NCBI GenBank assembly: GCA_950106755.1
Contig: OX467083.1
Span: forward strand, 25,043,029 to 25,107,028
Length of the DNA: 64,000 bases
Reading direction: 5' to 3'
Source: Climacium dendroides
Taxonomy: Eukaryota > Streptophyta > Bryopsida > Hypnales > Climaciaceae
The translations under genes and the position numbers were made by a program. Within the stretch, counting starts at the first letter, position 1. Each line of letters begins with the position of its first letter. The notes below the pieces were generated by a model that was given only the letters and a program-made list of their open reading frames with translations, was not told the origin of the DNA and made no database searches. Of the stretch, positions 45,651 through 57,639 are shown piece by piece.

Positions 45651-46194
45651 CCATTATGTAGGTTCCCTCCAACTTTTTATGATTCTAGGGTTAGTGAAGA
45701 GCACACAGAGAGGAATTGTCAATGTTGTAGAAACATATGCACGACAATGTGCCCTATGTGCATGTGGAGAGGTTCACCTCAGCGCCTTTGCATCCAACGA
45801 GGTCCTTTACAACAAGTGACAGGATGCATGTGAGGTAGGACATGACTAAAGGAGCAAGCAGAGCATTACATACTTCAGGGCAAAGCTACGTGGTCCACTT
45901 TTATAATTTTATGTTTTGGAATTTATGGCACATACTACAGTATGAGACTCACATTTCCCTTCGGTTGGAGTGTTGGACACGGGCAAGAGGTCATTAAGGG
46001 GGTCAGTGAGATGGTTGTCTAGTGTCTACCAATATTGCTATCATGTGGAGTTGGAACTGTCTAAAATTTGAGCTGGCAGAGTATCGATCAAATGAGAGTG
46101 TGCTTAGGATTTGTAATGTCAGTGCAACTGCTATTAGTTCAGCTATAAAAATATGTAGTGGAAGAGACTTGGTAGTGAATAAGTGAGGGCTATC

Positions 46195-46450
46195 ATGCAA
46201 TCCATACCTTAAGTTAGGCTTTTTGTTTTGTTTTGTTATGGTGAGATCTCTTAGACTATGCATTCCTGGTTGCAACGTTCTTGGTACAGTCAAAAAGCTC
46301 TCTATAAGGAGGGGTGTTGGGGCTATATTTCGTGGTGTTTGGACCTACGGTGTGAAAGATATTGAACTTCAAAGTTTTTATGAACAAAAAAAATTTTAAA
46401 AATTACTTTGACTTTGATTGTAGCAATGGCATAAAGCACACTCACTAACT
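46195..46450 (+). repeat. Dispersed repeat, paired with 56575-56815
   Basis: Both contain a TTTTGTTTTGTTTTGTT-like run, then ATCTCTTrGA, then TTTGGACCTACrGTGTGAAA, then ATTACTTTkACTTT and GGCATwrAkmrrGCACAC. Same orientation. Confidence 0.7.
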
Positions 46451-47009
46451 AGGAATGATGTTAGTGGGAGGGTTTGGGAATAGTACCTCCCACAAGCCTT
46501 CATAGCTTAGACACAAATTGTCTAACAAGTACAAAATCCCCCCCTCCAAAAAAAAACTTTTAGATGTCAAATGTCAACAATATAATCAGCGATTTAATAA
46601 ATTATGGAGTTGTTCAGGACTTATGGACCAAAAAAACATTTTGAAGACATCGCCAAAAGCCTTGATTGAAACCTGAAGACATCAACAGAAGTATCGGTGG
46701 GTAGTCGACATACAGGTACTATTATGTAGTATATAGGGTAGAAGAGTATAGATTTGCAAGACAGTTATACTGTAGTTGGTCAGTAGTGACCAACGAAAAT
46801 TGATAACCACCTAAACCCTAAATTTCAGAATTCATATTTATGAAATCTGAAAATTCCAGAATTTGTTAAATTTCCCTTTAAACAATGTTTTTGCATTGAT
46901 TTCAATCACAAAAGTTTTTGTTATGGGATGCAAGATTCATTCACTATTGGATTTTTCTCATAATATTCAGCACCCTTTAGAGAGGCTTCATCCACAAAAA
47001 ACATTAGTA
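46451..47009. other. Spacer left of the CACTA element
   Basis: No gene. Ends with TTAGTA, which holds the 3-bp CACTA target duplication GTA (47007-47009) and the 4-bp MITE duplication TAGT (47005-47008). Confidence 0.6.
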
Positions 47010-48160
47010 CACTACAAGGAATTGGGGGTTATCGTGACTGCAGCAAATGACTGCAAAATTGTCATGTTGCAGTCGCAAAACGAGAATGTGACTTGAAAAA
47101 TGAAAATGTGACTCCGGGGCCCTGCAGTCATTTCGGACAAGTCATTTATAAGAATGACTGCAGATTTATTATCACCCAACGAAGTGGGGACGGATGGAAC
47201 TTTGGATGAGAAGAGGCTCAGTTGAGGGAGATAAAGAAAATGAGACTAAGGAAAGATGGCTTGGGTTGAGTTGGACAAGCGCGGACCCCTCTAAAATCTG
47301 ACGTGGACATTTTTGCAGCAGTCACGTGTAAGTCATTCTGGAGTCACATCTGACCCCATCTAAATCTGATGTGGACAATTTGAACGTAGTCGCGCTGAAG
47401 TCATGTTAGAGTCGTGTATGACCCCTTTTAAATCTGACGTAGACAGATTGGGCGTAGTCACAAGGAAGTCATTCTGAAGTTGCGTCCGACCCTTTTTAAA
47501 TTTGACGTGGACGATCTGAACCGATCGTCCTGCAGTCATGCTAGAGTCGTGCGTGACCCCTCCTAAAACTGACGTGGACGTCAGTCGCAGTCATGTTGAA
47601 GTTGCATCTGACCCCTTTAAAATCTGACGTGGACGTCACTCGCAGTCATGGTGAAGTCACGTTGCAGTGGTGTCTGACCCCTCCTAAATCTGACGTAGAT
47701 ATTCCAAACAAAGTCATATTGCAGTCACGCTATAGTTGCAAATGAACATGATGTGGGCAACAATTTAGGGGCAGCATGGAGTCATTCATAAGTCGTGTTG
47801 CAGTGTAGATGGAGTTGCGTTACAGTAGCACGTGCACTATTCCGCTAGTAGTGCTGAAGTCACGGCAACTTCGAAGGGGTCATTCACCAGTGGGTTCATC
47901 TATACTACATTTAAGTAATATGTACTACCTAATTACGTGCAAACGAGCAAGAACAACATTGCAAACGCAGAGCCGTGGCTGAGGAAACGGTAAGCCAACA
48001 AAAATTGACACAACAATGACAAATTCACAGGCATGGAGTTAGAAATTGAGTCTTCTATTGCAAAAGGAATGGAGTGGGATAGAATAGCAGCCCAAATATA
48101 CATGGCGTCCACAAGTGGGTTTAGGGTGCAGTAAGTCTCCAACAAAATTTACAAGCTAAG

Positions 48161-50145
48161 TCAAGTACCATTAAAAAGCTTCATTGACTTCTCCGACCAT
48201 ATTGCGCAAGACCCCTTCTCTATAAACTCCTGGTTCGCTGCGTAATTGGGAACCATGAGGCTCACCCCTGTTTGTAGAACCTCACGGACGTCCACCCTCA
48301 CCCACAATGCTGGTATGTCCTTACCATGATACTTGTGAGACCCTGGAAGTCCGCTAACCGTTCCAAGGGCCACCTTTTGCTGTACAGCGCGTGGGTTCAT
48401 GAGGAAAACTTTATCGCCAATGATGAAACCCTGTGGCATACAAGACATAGCACAATTCAGTTAACGGTTACATAATAAAAAAAGCGCAAGATGCGATTCA
48501 CTTGAGACATCACACATTCTAGAATAGCCTACAAGGTTCACAGGAGCATTACTTAGTGCAGTGCTGCGGAGCTTGTGAATGTACCACTTCATCGTGGGAC
48601 TGACTCACGATAGACACTTGAATGACCAACGACAATGCTGATAGGCGGGATGAACTCATATCCCACAACAACAATGCAAGAAAAAACTACAAACAACAAT
48701 TTGTAGTCGATCTTGGCAGTGGCATCCATTTCTGTTCTCAGAGTAACACCTTGCATTGCATACGCCATTGAGTCATTGTGAAGTCATGAAGCAGTCATGA
48801 ATAGAATTCACGACTTTCCCGACACTACAGTACGATTTGATGACCAGCCATGACTGGAACGTCACTTCTGGGCAACTTATACACGACAAGAACGCAACTG
48901 AAGGGTGGACCGCTTGAACAAAAAGTGAAATGAGTGCTATGTAGTGCCTACCTTATCACGGCGCGACCCCGTGGCAGAGGCTGATTTCGATCGCGTGTTC
49001 TGCTTCCCCGTCCTTGCTTGCAAAAACAAGGAGTAGAAGTTAAAAATAAAAAAATATGAAGGTGAGGGTCGTAGAGTGTTCGAACCAGCCAGACTGCAAG
49101 TCCCTCACCTCCCACCATGTTCACAAAATTGTATCCAGTTCCACTTTTGTGCTTCAAGAGCCACTGAGATTTGGACTTGTTCACAACTTGCGGGTACTTT
49201 GCACGAAAGGTAGTCACGTCGGGGCATCTCCAGAAGGCTTCCAACAAAGGCCACAGGTATAACTTCAAATATTCCTTGTTGTCAGCCAAGGTGCGCAGCC
49301 CTTCACATAGAAAGGATTTGTGATGAGCACGTTGGATTGTGCATTCTTCGTGACCCTACAAAGTTTACTATCTACAATGATTGTGTTCTCTAGATTGAAC
49401 TCAGGGTATTGCCCGTACACTACAAATAAGTTTTTTTGACCCGAGGTTCCCTTATCTTGCTCCCCTCTACTTTCGGAATCAGCTGCGCAAGACCAACAAA
49501 AGAGTGGATTCCTATTATAGGCACGACTGTAAAACCCTGCCAACATTTGAGGGACCACATCCTCCATGTACGGAGCACTTCTACTACCCCAAAATGCAAC
49601 TTTGAAGTGCCTGAAGCATCAGTCCAAAAAGTGCTTCAGCCATGGTTCGAAAACTATTCTATAGAACTTCATATGGTTGCTAGCACAGATACTACAGTTC
49701 GGGTTTGGAGCAGCAAGCAAACTGCAGTCCAACAGGGTTCCTTGTACATTGAAAATGACAAGCTTCCAAACATATAAACTACTACCGCCCATCCAATTAG
49801 TCACGAGGTCCTGCAATGTAAGGAAAGGCACTCCGGGAACGGACGCATATGGACTTGTGTGCTTGGAGATACAAACCTTAGGAGACTTGGGAGCTTTCTT
49901 AGCCTTCCTTGACGACACTGCTGCAATATTGGCTGCAGTTAAGTGGTCAGTGGAGGCGTCCTCAAAACCTCCCTCGCCTCCTTTATCGGGACTGACCTCC
50001 ACGTTGTTGCTTAGAAGGGCTGGCTCCTCGAAGGACTGGGCCGCATTAGCGTCTACTGCAACGACTGTTGGAGCCACTCCCGTATCTGCTGCAACGGCGG
50101 GTGAACCTGCAGCGGTGCTTTCAGGGCGTTTTCTTGCTTGTCCCT
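48161..50145 (-). CDS. TNP1-like CACTA accessory transposase gene (structure approximate)
   Basis: Minus-strand coding blocks within the CACTA element, ordered 5' to 3'. About 49640-50145: low-complexity Ala/Glu/Ser start, then TSPYASVPGVPFLTLQDLV. 49270-49610: HFKVAFWGSRSAPYMEDVVP onward, with a plausible TTCAG acceptor. 49100-49290: ADNKEYLKLYLWPLLEAFWR and FRAKYPQVVNKSKSQWLLK. 48161-48435: DKVFLMNPRAVQQKVALGTV, ALWVRVDVREVLQTG, VPNYAANQEF and GSCAIWSEKSMKLF. The last block resembles the TNP1/En-Spm domain (Transposase_23), where conserved residues surround AxG and V.V..V. The blocks at 49.27-49.29 kb change frame without an obvious intron, so a frameshift or unusual splice is possible. The true start exon is not identified (an in-frame TAG lies just upstream of the first block). 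Confidence 0.5.
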
Positions 50146-50756
50146 AGACCGTGGAACACGATAATGAGCGCCATGAAGAACAAGAATGCAAGCGCCGCGA
50201 GCAGACGCTAGGACAGATAGTCGCTAAGAATCAGCTGCAAAAATGATCGCAAAGCCAAAAAATGATCCCCTCTGCGCGGAGGTGACATTAGGATTTGTTA
50301 GTGCGCTGCAGGACGCCTACTCCCGCGAGCGCAGTGGATTCCACGTGGACCGACAACTTCAAATGAAAATGAGGCTCGACCAACTTCAGAATGACTGCGA
50401 CACGACTTCATTTTAGTGACGACAGAGTCGTGACTTTACAAAAGTGACGTCCTTGCGACTGTCGCACAACTTCGCGGCCCCCCCCCCAAAAAAACGGCGC
50501 CGAAATTAATGACTGAACACCGGCAAACCCTAGGACGCCAAAACAGTTAAACCTCCCTATCAAATTATTCAAATTGTCATTGTAAAATTGGATCTTGCTA
50601 CCAGGACCCAACGTCTACAACTGCGTACAAGACGATTATACTGTTTGGATAGCTACATGCGACAGAGGCCTGTACAGATTGAAGTTTGCATGCAGCACAG
50701 TCGATCGAGGGAGGCACTACATGCATGCAAGAAGCAAATCTGCGACAATTTGTAAG

Positions 50757-51088
50757 CGCTATAACAAAACATGGTAAAAAAAACCGCGCACAGTCGCGAC
50801 TACGAGTTTTTTGGTCACGTTTTTGTGACAGTCAAAATCGTGGACAACCACGGATTTTTGCAATTTCCCGCTTCAATATTATGAATTTGGAGGCGTGTTA
50901 TATATCATTAGAAAGTTATTTTAAATACCTTTCCAATGATATATGGCACACCCCAAAATTCATAATATTGAAGTGGAAAATTGCAAAAGAAGGTTCAAGT
51001 CCACTACGCGCATGTGCACAAAAACATGACCAAAAAAACCGTAGTCGCGACTGCACGCGTTTTTTTTTTACCATGTTTTGTTATAGTG
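50757..51088. mobile_element. Fold-back CACTA-type MITE nested in the large CACTA element, 332 bp
   Basis: Almost completely palindromic. The left arm starts CGCTATAACAAAACATGGTA and the right arm ends TACCATGTTTTGTTATAGTG, with AAG duplicated at 50754-50756 and 51089-51091. The inner arms pair too (CAATATTATGAATTT with AAATTCATAATATTG), closing near 50925. The outer pentamer CGCTA/CACTA and the 3-bp duplication fit the CACTA superfamily. Its arms contain GTCGCGACT motifs. Confidence 0.88.
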
Positions 51089-51108
51089 AAGGCATAGTTA
51101 AGTGAACC

Positions 51109-51231
51109 TCACAACTCTCTCCTGGCGCGGAGAACGGGTTCCAAGGCCTTCAACATCTCGGCCTTCTTCTGGTCGCGCAAGACCTCATAAGCTGCCTTCA
51201 GATGAGGCGGGCTCTCTGGCGGCAACTCCAT
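51109..51231 (-). CDS. Small ORF or isolated exon in the CACTA element, 40 residues
   Basis: MELPPESPPHLKAAYEVLRD then KKAEMLKALEPVLRARREL, stop. The composition is protein-like and helical, and the frame lies upstream of the TNP1-like gene on the same strand, so it may be that gene's first exon. The nested MITE inserted just downstream of it. No family recognised. Confidence 0.3.
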   Translation of the reverse strand: MELPPESPPHLKAAYEVLRDQKKAEMLKALEPVLRARREL

Positions 51232-54200
51232 GACACAACGACTGTCGCGTTAGATGCGAGCATGCACGGAATTGACAGTAGGCCGTTCCGGACGTTGATT
51301 GTCGACAAAATCGCGAAGACAAGCTGCTGCTCCAAGGCGCTAAATCGAAACAATTCAGGAGGCAGCGGAGCGGGGAGGACGTTGTAACGTAGATGGCAGA
51401 GTCGTGGATTGCCTTGTAAGTGCCTAAAACCTTACTTTGAACTCTGATGGCGGGGCAAGGAGTGGTCATCATGGGGTCCCGGTAGTTGGCGGTAGATCAT
51501 AAAGTCCCTCGCAAAGGCGGCGGACGTGGGGCGGAGCTGCGCAATGAACACGGGCGATTGTGAAGAGTGAGTGCATGTACATCGGTTTTCAAGTGTAGTG
51601 TGACCGTGTACTTTTCAATCTTTTGCTCATGATGATGATTGATGGATAGAATTGTACATTGTCGTCCTCATTTTTCGTGTGCATGGTACGGTGGGCGGCG
51701 GTCCCCCCGGTCGGTAGTGCATTAGAGTCTACTTCAATATGAATTCGTTGTCCCGTAAAGAAAAGTCACCTAGAAGTCACGGTGAAGTCATTTTGAATCG
51801 TGAACAACTCCTACGTGACTTCTGTCAGTCATTTCTCTGTCATGACTTGATTTTCGTTACTCGGAAATGACTCCTGGAAGTTAGTTTGTGGTGCCGAGTC
51901 TAAATCTGTATGTAGTAGAGGCCTTCTGTTCCAATTCCTTACGATGCATAGACCACTTCTTTTCTTTGTAATTCATTGTAATCTCTTCCCTAAGGACCTT
52001 AAACCTTACAGCACTCCCATTATAATTGCTCAATCAGAAACCACCTTATAAATTACGGAGTATGGAGGCCTTGGAAGAGGAGTATGTGTGTAGTGTAAAG
52101 TTTGAGCCTCTTCCCAAGTGCAGCCCATTAACTTCAATGCCTTATTCAGGTCTCATGCATCCTAAATTTAGTACATAGGATAGTCAGGCTAGATGAAGGA
52201 GTGTCAGAACGATAGACACTATAATAATTTGGGACCCGGAAGTCACGCTGTAGGACAATGACTATTTCCATGGACAAGAATATAAGTATGACCAACGATA
52301 ATGTCTATGACAATGGACATGCATGCTTAAGAACACCCATTCAAAGAAAGGTTAATTGTTTGTTGATGAAAGATTGCAAAGCCAAAAAAAAATGGAATCA
52401 GAATTGTCATGAATTGACCTCAATTTTAGCTGCCCTTAGACTCATGTCTGACGCAAAAATGGAATTTGGCTAATCATACCACACGCTCTAACTTTCATAC
52501 GTGCAATATGACAGGCAGTAGTCAAAGAGGAGGATACAACTACGGAGTGACTTCACTATGGGTAAGTCCATCGTCCCGTTCACAGACACAGAACCCTTAG
52601 AAGTCATATAGAAGTCAGTTTGTAGTCCCTGGCCTCTATGCGACTTGCTTGTCACTCCGTCGGCAGTCACACTGAAGTTACATTTCTGTCTTTCATTTCA
52701 ATCCCGTAATTGCACACCGTGGCAACTATGAGTGTCTGCAGTGTGTTCTCCAAATAGGAGTTCCTGAAACGGTGTTTGCAAACATGACCACACTATACTA
52801 TGGGTGAAACCAATTGACACGCGAAGGAACCCTATGTATGTGTGTGATGACGCAGGATTCTTTTTGGTAAACTTCCGCCATAAACTCTTTCACATAGCCG
52901 AGCCATTCATCTTCCCGAGTCAAGCCACGCAAGTATTTTTCTCCAATGCGGCGGACAGACCTGGTTGAAAAGTGGTCTTACGCTACAAAACCCGTTTGAA
53001 ACGAGAGGTACTCGACCGCACAGATGCCTTCATCACAACTAATGGCGAGGCCATGGGACTTACAACTCCACAAAGAGTGCCGGATAGAAGCTCCACCGCC
53101 AATCTAGTTGGAGCCATCGAATTATCGGTGGAAAAGAACTTATTGGCACAAGAGCAATATTAGGTACAGTCCTTCTTAGGTCCGTAGTCGAAAGGTAATC
53201 ACATCGTTTTTAGTGTCCCTCATTGTGTCATGGGTCGCAGAGCATCACAGAAGCTAAACGCGTCATGCAGCAATCAGACAAGTAGACCACTTGCAAACAT
53301 TTCGAGCAGTTAGTAGTTATACCGGAGTCGTTAATTAGACTCTCTAGTCGTGCTTCAGTCATTCTATAGTTGCATCACAGTCATGGTGAAGTCATACTAC
53401 AATCAGTTAGGCTTCACTTGCCACAAGGTGTCCCTTCCTCTCAATGTCACCCCATTTATTGGGTGATGACCTTGCCTTTGTCATTGTCCTTCATTCATAC
53501 TCAATACAATTTTCCGCTTGTGCAGGTACTGTATTAGCCACATTTCTATGAACCTTGGTGTCCAATGCATGAATGCAAACTTTATCAACCAAGTGTGAAT
53601 GCCAAAACTGCAAATATGATGTGGGAGTAGTGTTCACCTCATCTTTGAGACATTGGCATGCTAGTTGCCGCCTCAAACGCCTCCATGTTCAATGAGCTTC
53701 TACCTCGAGTAGTATTATACCTTCCTTGTACACTTCATGTTGTATGTGCTTCATTTGAATAATGACACTCCCACATCTCTCTCTTGTACCTAAATGTTGT
53801 TTCATTTCAGGCTTCCTGCATCACATCTTATCGGAAGTTCCATCCATTTGCAGCATGGCCTCCTCTATCATATTCCCCTAAACACCTTATTGCATGCCCC
53901 TAGTTATATGTGCAAGAAGTTCCAGTGATTCTGTAGTCATATTGAAGTCACATACCCGATACCGTAGTTGCCTGCTCCTGTCCTCCATGGACCGCTCTGG
54001 GGCTTCACTTCTTTTTCTTTACGTATAAGTAAAAGAAAACATCTTCCCCGTGACTTCTTTCAGTCTTGGAGTCCTACTGCAATGACTTGGCAGTCCCCTG
54101 TAGTCTCCAGTCGCGTTTCTGGTAGCCACGTCACTTCCTCGTGGACCCTGTGGACGGAACATTGTGGATGAACCTCCAGCACAATCACTGTTCATCCCAC

Positions 54201-54354
54201 AGTGAATCGCACAACTGCAGAATGACTGAATCACGACTGCAACGTTGTGAAGATCGGCCCGTTGGTGCAATTACGGAGGTGAAGTCACGATGCAGTCGCA
54301 AAATCCCTGCAGTCACGTTTCTGCAGTCACGATAACCCCCAATTCCTTGTAGTG
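51232..54354. other. CACTA left-over interior and right subterminal region
   Basis: No recognisable transposase. Short plus frames at 52258-52473 and 52972-53163 have no known motif. From about 53200 onward the subterminal GAAGTCA/GCAGTCA motifs dominate. Confidence 0.5.
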
Positions 54355-54356
54355 GT

Positions 54357-54529
54357 ATGAGGAATTTCATTAAAATGGCGATATTCCATGTGCCATTTTC
54401 ACAGTGCCATTCCTACAATTCAAACCGGGTGGTCTAAAATCTATCAGTGTACTAGATTTCAGATCGCCCAATCTAAACTATAGGATGTCAAAGTCACTGA
54501 ATATTCACCATTTTAATGAAATTCCCCAT
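54357..54529. mobile_element. ATGGGG-family MITE (copy C), 173 bp deletion derivative
   Basis: The left end ATGAGGAATTTCATTAAAAT and right end ATTTTAATGAAATTCCCCAT are intact, but the middle is shorter than in copies A and B. The right target duplication TAGT is at 54530-54533. The matching left TAGT is at 47005-47008, on the far side of the CACTA element, which inserted across the MITE's left boundary. Confidence 0.9.
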
Positions 54530-55349
54530 TAGTGTGGAAAATTATATTGAAATCAATTGTCCACCATGAATCCTTAAAAGATATGGATTAATATGAAATG
54601 AGAGGTTGACCACTCATTGTCAAAAATGTCAAAATTATGTTTGATGTAGAATTTTAAACCTCATTTATTCATAGTAGAATAACATTTTTCTTAAAACTTT
54701 GAATCAAAAAAAGTTGATAAGTCAATCTAAATTTCATCTCCAAAAATCTATTTGAGATTTTAAGCCTTCAATCAAAAGTTATGAATAAAATTTTGGGAGC
54801 ATATTTGAAAATGTCAAAGAAAATGACCCCTTCAAGCCCTCTTTGATACTTGTTCATAACTTTTGATTGAAAGCTCAAAATCCAAAACAGATTTTTGGAT
54901 ATAACATTTTTTAGTTCAAATATTTTGAAGAAAAAAAATATTTTGATATGTCTACATGAGGTTTGAAATTTAACTTCAAAACACACTTCCTACTTTTGAT
55001 TTAATCCCTAAAGTTCCTTGACTATGTGCTTACCAAAAATGCTTCAAAATTGCCATTTCTAGAATAAGTACCAAAATATCATTTTTGATCACAAGTAACT
55101 ATAGGATCTTGTAGTAACCTCATTTGAGAATGTGTGGGAAAATTTTTAGAAAATTTCCACCATACAAATTGCAAGATATTAGCGTTTGAAGTGGCAAAAA
55201 TCCTTTTTTTGGTCCAGCAAAAACCAAGCAATTGCACTTTACAATGTCAGATCATTATGAAAAATGTTCAAAGTGGTTGTGCTTCTTTGGATTCATTCTT
55301 CAAGGCAAGTTGGCTACATGTTTGAAAATTTTCAGATGATTTGGAATTG

Positions 55350-55710
55350 GACAACATATAGGAAAAAATAATAAGTAGAAAGAAGTAGAGAATGATTCAA
55401 AATACCATGCAAAATACTAAATTCATAGGAATTTATTTATGAAATTGAAAAATTCCAATCCCAATGGTTTTAATGTTGTAATAAAAATTTACATCCTATG
55501 ATTTTATTTTTTTTCGAAAATATTGAAAATTGAGTTAAATAAAAGACTTCAAAATTTATTTTAGAGTAGAGAATCCATAATTGCCTACAAACTTAAAACT
55601 CCTCGTAACCTTCATCTCATTTATCAAAATGAAATGATTCAACTCTTTCTATGTATATATAAATCTAATAAATCAATTTTAAATTTTTATTTATGAAAAA
55701 AGTGAGTTTT
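55350..55710 (+). repeat. Dispersed AT-rich repeat, inverted relative of 42000-42330
   Basis: Carries the series AGTAGAAAGAAGTAGAG, CCAATCCCAATGG, ATGTTGTAATAA, ATATTGAAAATTGAGTTAAA, ACTTCAAAATTTATTTTAGA and AAAATGAAATGATT. It ends in ATATATAAATCTAA, as does the other copy. Confidence 0.8.
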
Positions 55711-56574
55711 TAATCTGCCTGGGCTACCCAAGTTGAAAAACAACTACATATCACACAATAACTTTTTAACCATCTAGTCAAAAGCTTTGAAAAATGTTGG
55801 ATCTTAAAGCTACTCTTCATCCACATGTTGTGTGAAAATTTCAAAGAAAAAAATAAATCTCTATTCATATGTACCTACCCCCCAAAGTTATGTTACCAAA
55901 AACACAAGGCTGGTCCTTTGACGGTTAACTATGAATGATTCAAGAGCTCCTACTAATTCTAATTTACATATTCCACATGGATTGTTTAATCTCCTACCAC
56001 CCCTTATGTATATAAAGAGCTTAATTTCACAATTTAAAACTCAAGTCATGAATGGCTTAAGAAACAAAATGAGGTAATTCCATTTTTGTATTTACTATCT
56101 CTAGGAACTGAATGCATTTTTGAAGTTCTAATAAAAAGTTTAGAAACTTTTTGTTGTTGTCAATCCAATTGTGTGTAATAGTAACCCATTAAATGTTCAT
56201 AATATTATTACTGCAATTAAATAATTAAGCTTATACTACTAACTCAATTGCATAATTGTTATTTAGAATTCTGACAATTCTTGACATGTATCTTCTTAGC
56301 TATTGATTGATGTGGAATATTTCACACCACATCATCCAAGGGATGAAATGGTATAATATATTCCACACTATTCCATCCAAAAGAAGGCAATCTTCACTGC
56401 TACTGGATGCTATGCTATGTTCATAATTTTTTTGACCAATAATATGAATTGAAATTTTCCTTTGTATTAGACAATAGTTCTTGCACTATTGAGACACAAG
56501 ATCATTTTTGAAGTTGTCATTGATTTGAAAGGGAAATTAGTGGTTTTCTAGTAACAACAATCTATACTTTAAAT

Positions 56575-56815
56575 TTGTTTGTTTGTTTTGTTTTGTTTGT
56601 TACAATAAAATCTCTTGGATTGTATGCCCTTCAATCATGTTCTTGATAATGCCAGAAAACTCTATGTGAGGAGGGATACACGATTTTTTTTTGTTTTATG
56701 GCATTTGGACCTACAGTGTGAAAGTTATGTATATTTGAATTTTTTCGGCTTTAAAAAATTAAATAATTACTTTTACTTTTATTTTGACTATGGCATTGAT
56801 ATAGGGCACACAAGT
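56575..56815 (+). repeat. Dispersed repeat, paired with 46195-46450
   Basis: Same motif order as its partner, including TTTGGACCTACAGTGTGAAA; diverged elsewhere. Confidence 0.7.
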
Positions 56816-57039
56816 AAGTACTAAATCATCATAATTATTTTTTTTCCCAATTTCCAACATAAAGACTGCTATTTTGGCATTAGAAGTTTTGATTAGCTAA
56901 AAATTTAAAAAATAATTTTTTACTCATCTACATTTAGTGAGAAATAGCTCAACACTTGTGCATCTATTTTTCCCATTTTTTCAGCACCCTTGAACTTCAA
57001 GATCCTACAATTACAATTTTGTTTCAACTTTTTAGATCG

Positions 57040-57229
57040 ATAGGAAATTTCATTAAAATAGAATATTCCATAAGCCATTTTTTGATCACGCATCTGAGTT
57101 GTAAAAGTGACATCTAGAACAATTACAGATTTCAAATATCTAGAATAGACATACATTTCAAACCACACAATCTAAACCATAAAAAGTGCCAAAGTTGTAA
57201 AATGGTGCCATTTCAATGAAATTCCCCGC
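57040..57229. mobile_element. ATGGGG-family MITE (copy D), decayed
   Basis: The left ATAGGAAATTTCATTAAAAT and right CATTTCAATGAAATTCCCC are recognisable, with interior pieces such as ATTCCATAAGCCATTTT and AACCACACAATCTAAACCAT. No 4-bp target duplication survives. Confidence 0.65.
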
Positions 57230-57639
57230 CCATATCACTTTTAGAGTTTGTGTTCTAAAAGTTTCTAAAAATGCTTTCAAGAAACAAAAAAAAGAAGGCT
57301 TGAGCACTTAGGGTTTAAGCACATTTGGTATTTGGCGTGAATTCTTTTTACCTTTTCTTCAAAAATTATTGATAATTTGAAAATTACAAAAAAAGATCTA
57401 AATTTTTTATAACATCTTCAAAACATGTTATTTCATCTTTAAAAAATAAAACTAACAAAGATTCTCTCACAAAATTGTGAGGTAAACTTTATAGTCAATT
57501 TTTTATGGGCTCCATCCTTTAAAATTAATTGCGTCCCCTCTTCAACAATTTGGCTGCTGCAAAATGTCATGATGAATAGGATCTATGCCAATTGTAAAAT
57601 ATTTTAATGGTAAATAGAAAGAACAACAAATAAAAACAA

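Larger units (their letters stand above)
47010..54354. mobile_element. CACTA (En/Spm-type) DNA transposon, 7,345 bp
   Basis: The 34-bp terminal inverted repeats are perfect. They begin CACTACAAGGAATTGGGGGT and continue TATCGTGACTGCAG. The direct repeat GTA flanks the element at 47007-47009 and 54355-54357. About 0.9 kb inside each end is crowded with (T/C)GAAGTCA, GCAGTCA(C/T) and TCTGACCCC motifs in both orientations, as expected of CACTA subterminal transposase-binding repeats. It carries a TNP1-like gene on the minus strand and no recognisable TNP2 catalytic gene, so it is probably non-autonomous. The perfect ends suggest recent activity. Confidence 0.93.

Noticed and set aside
49619..50147. 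156-codon plus frame opposite the TNP1-like gene
   Set aside because: Opposite-strand shadow. The minus-strand reading continues into recognisable TNP1-like sequence while this one does not.
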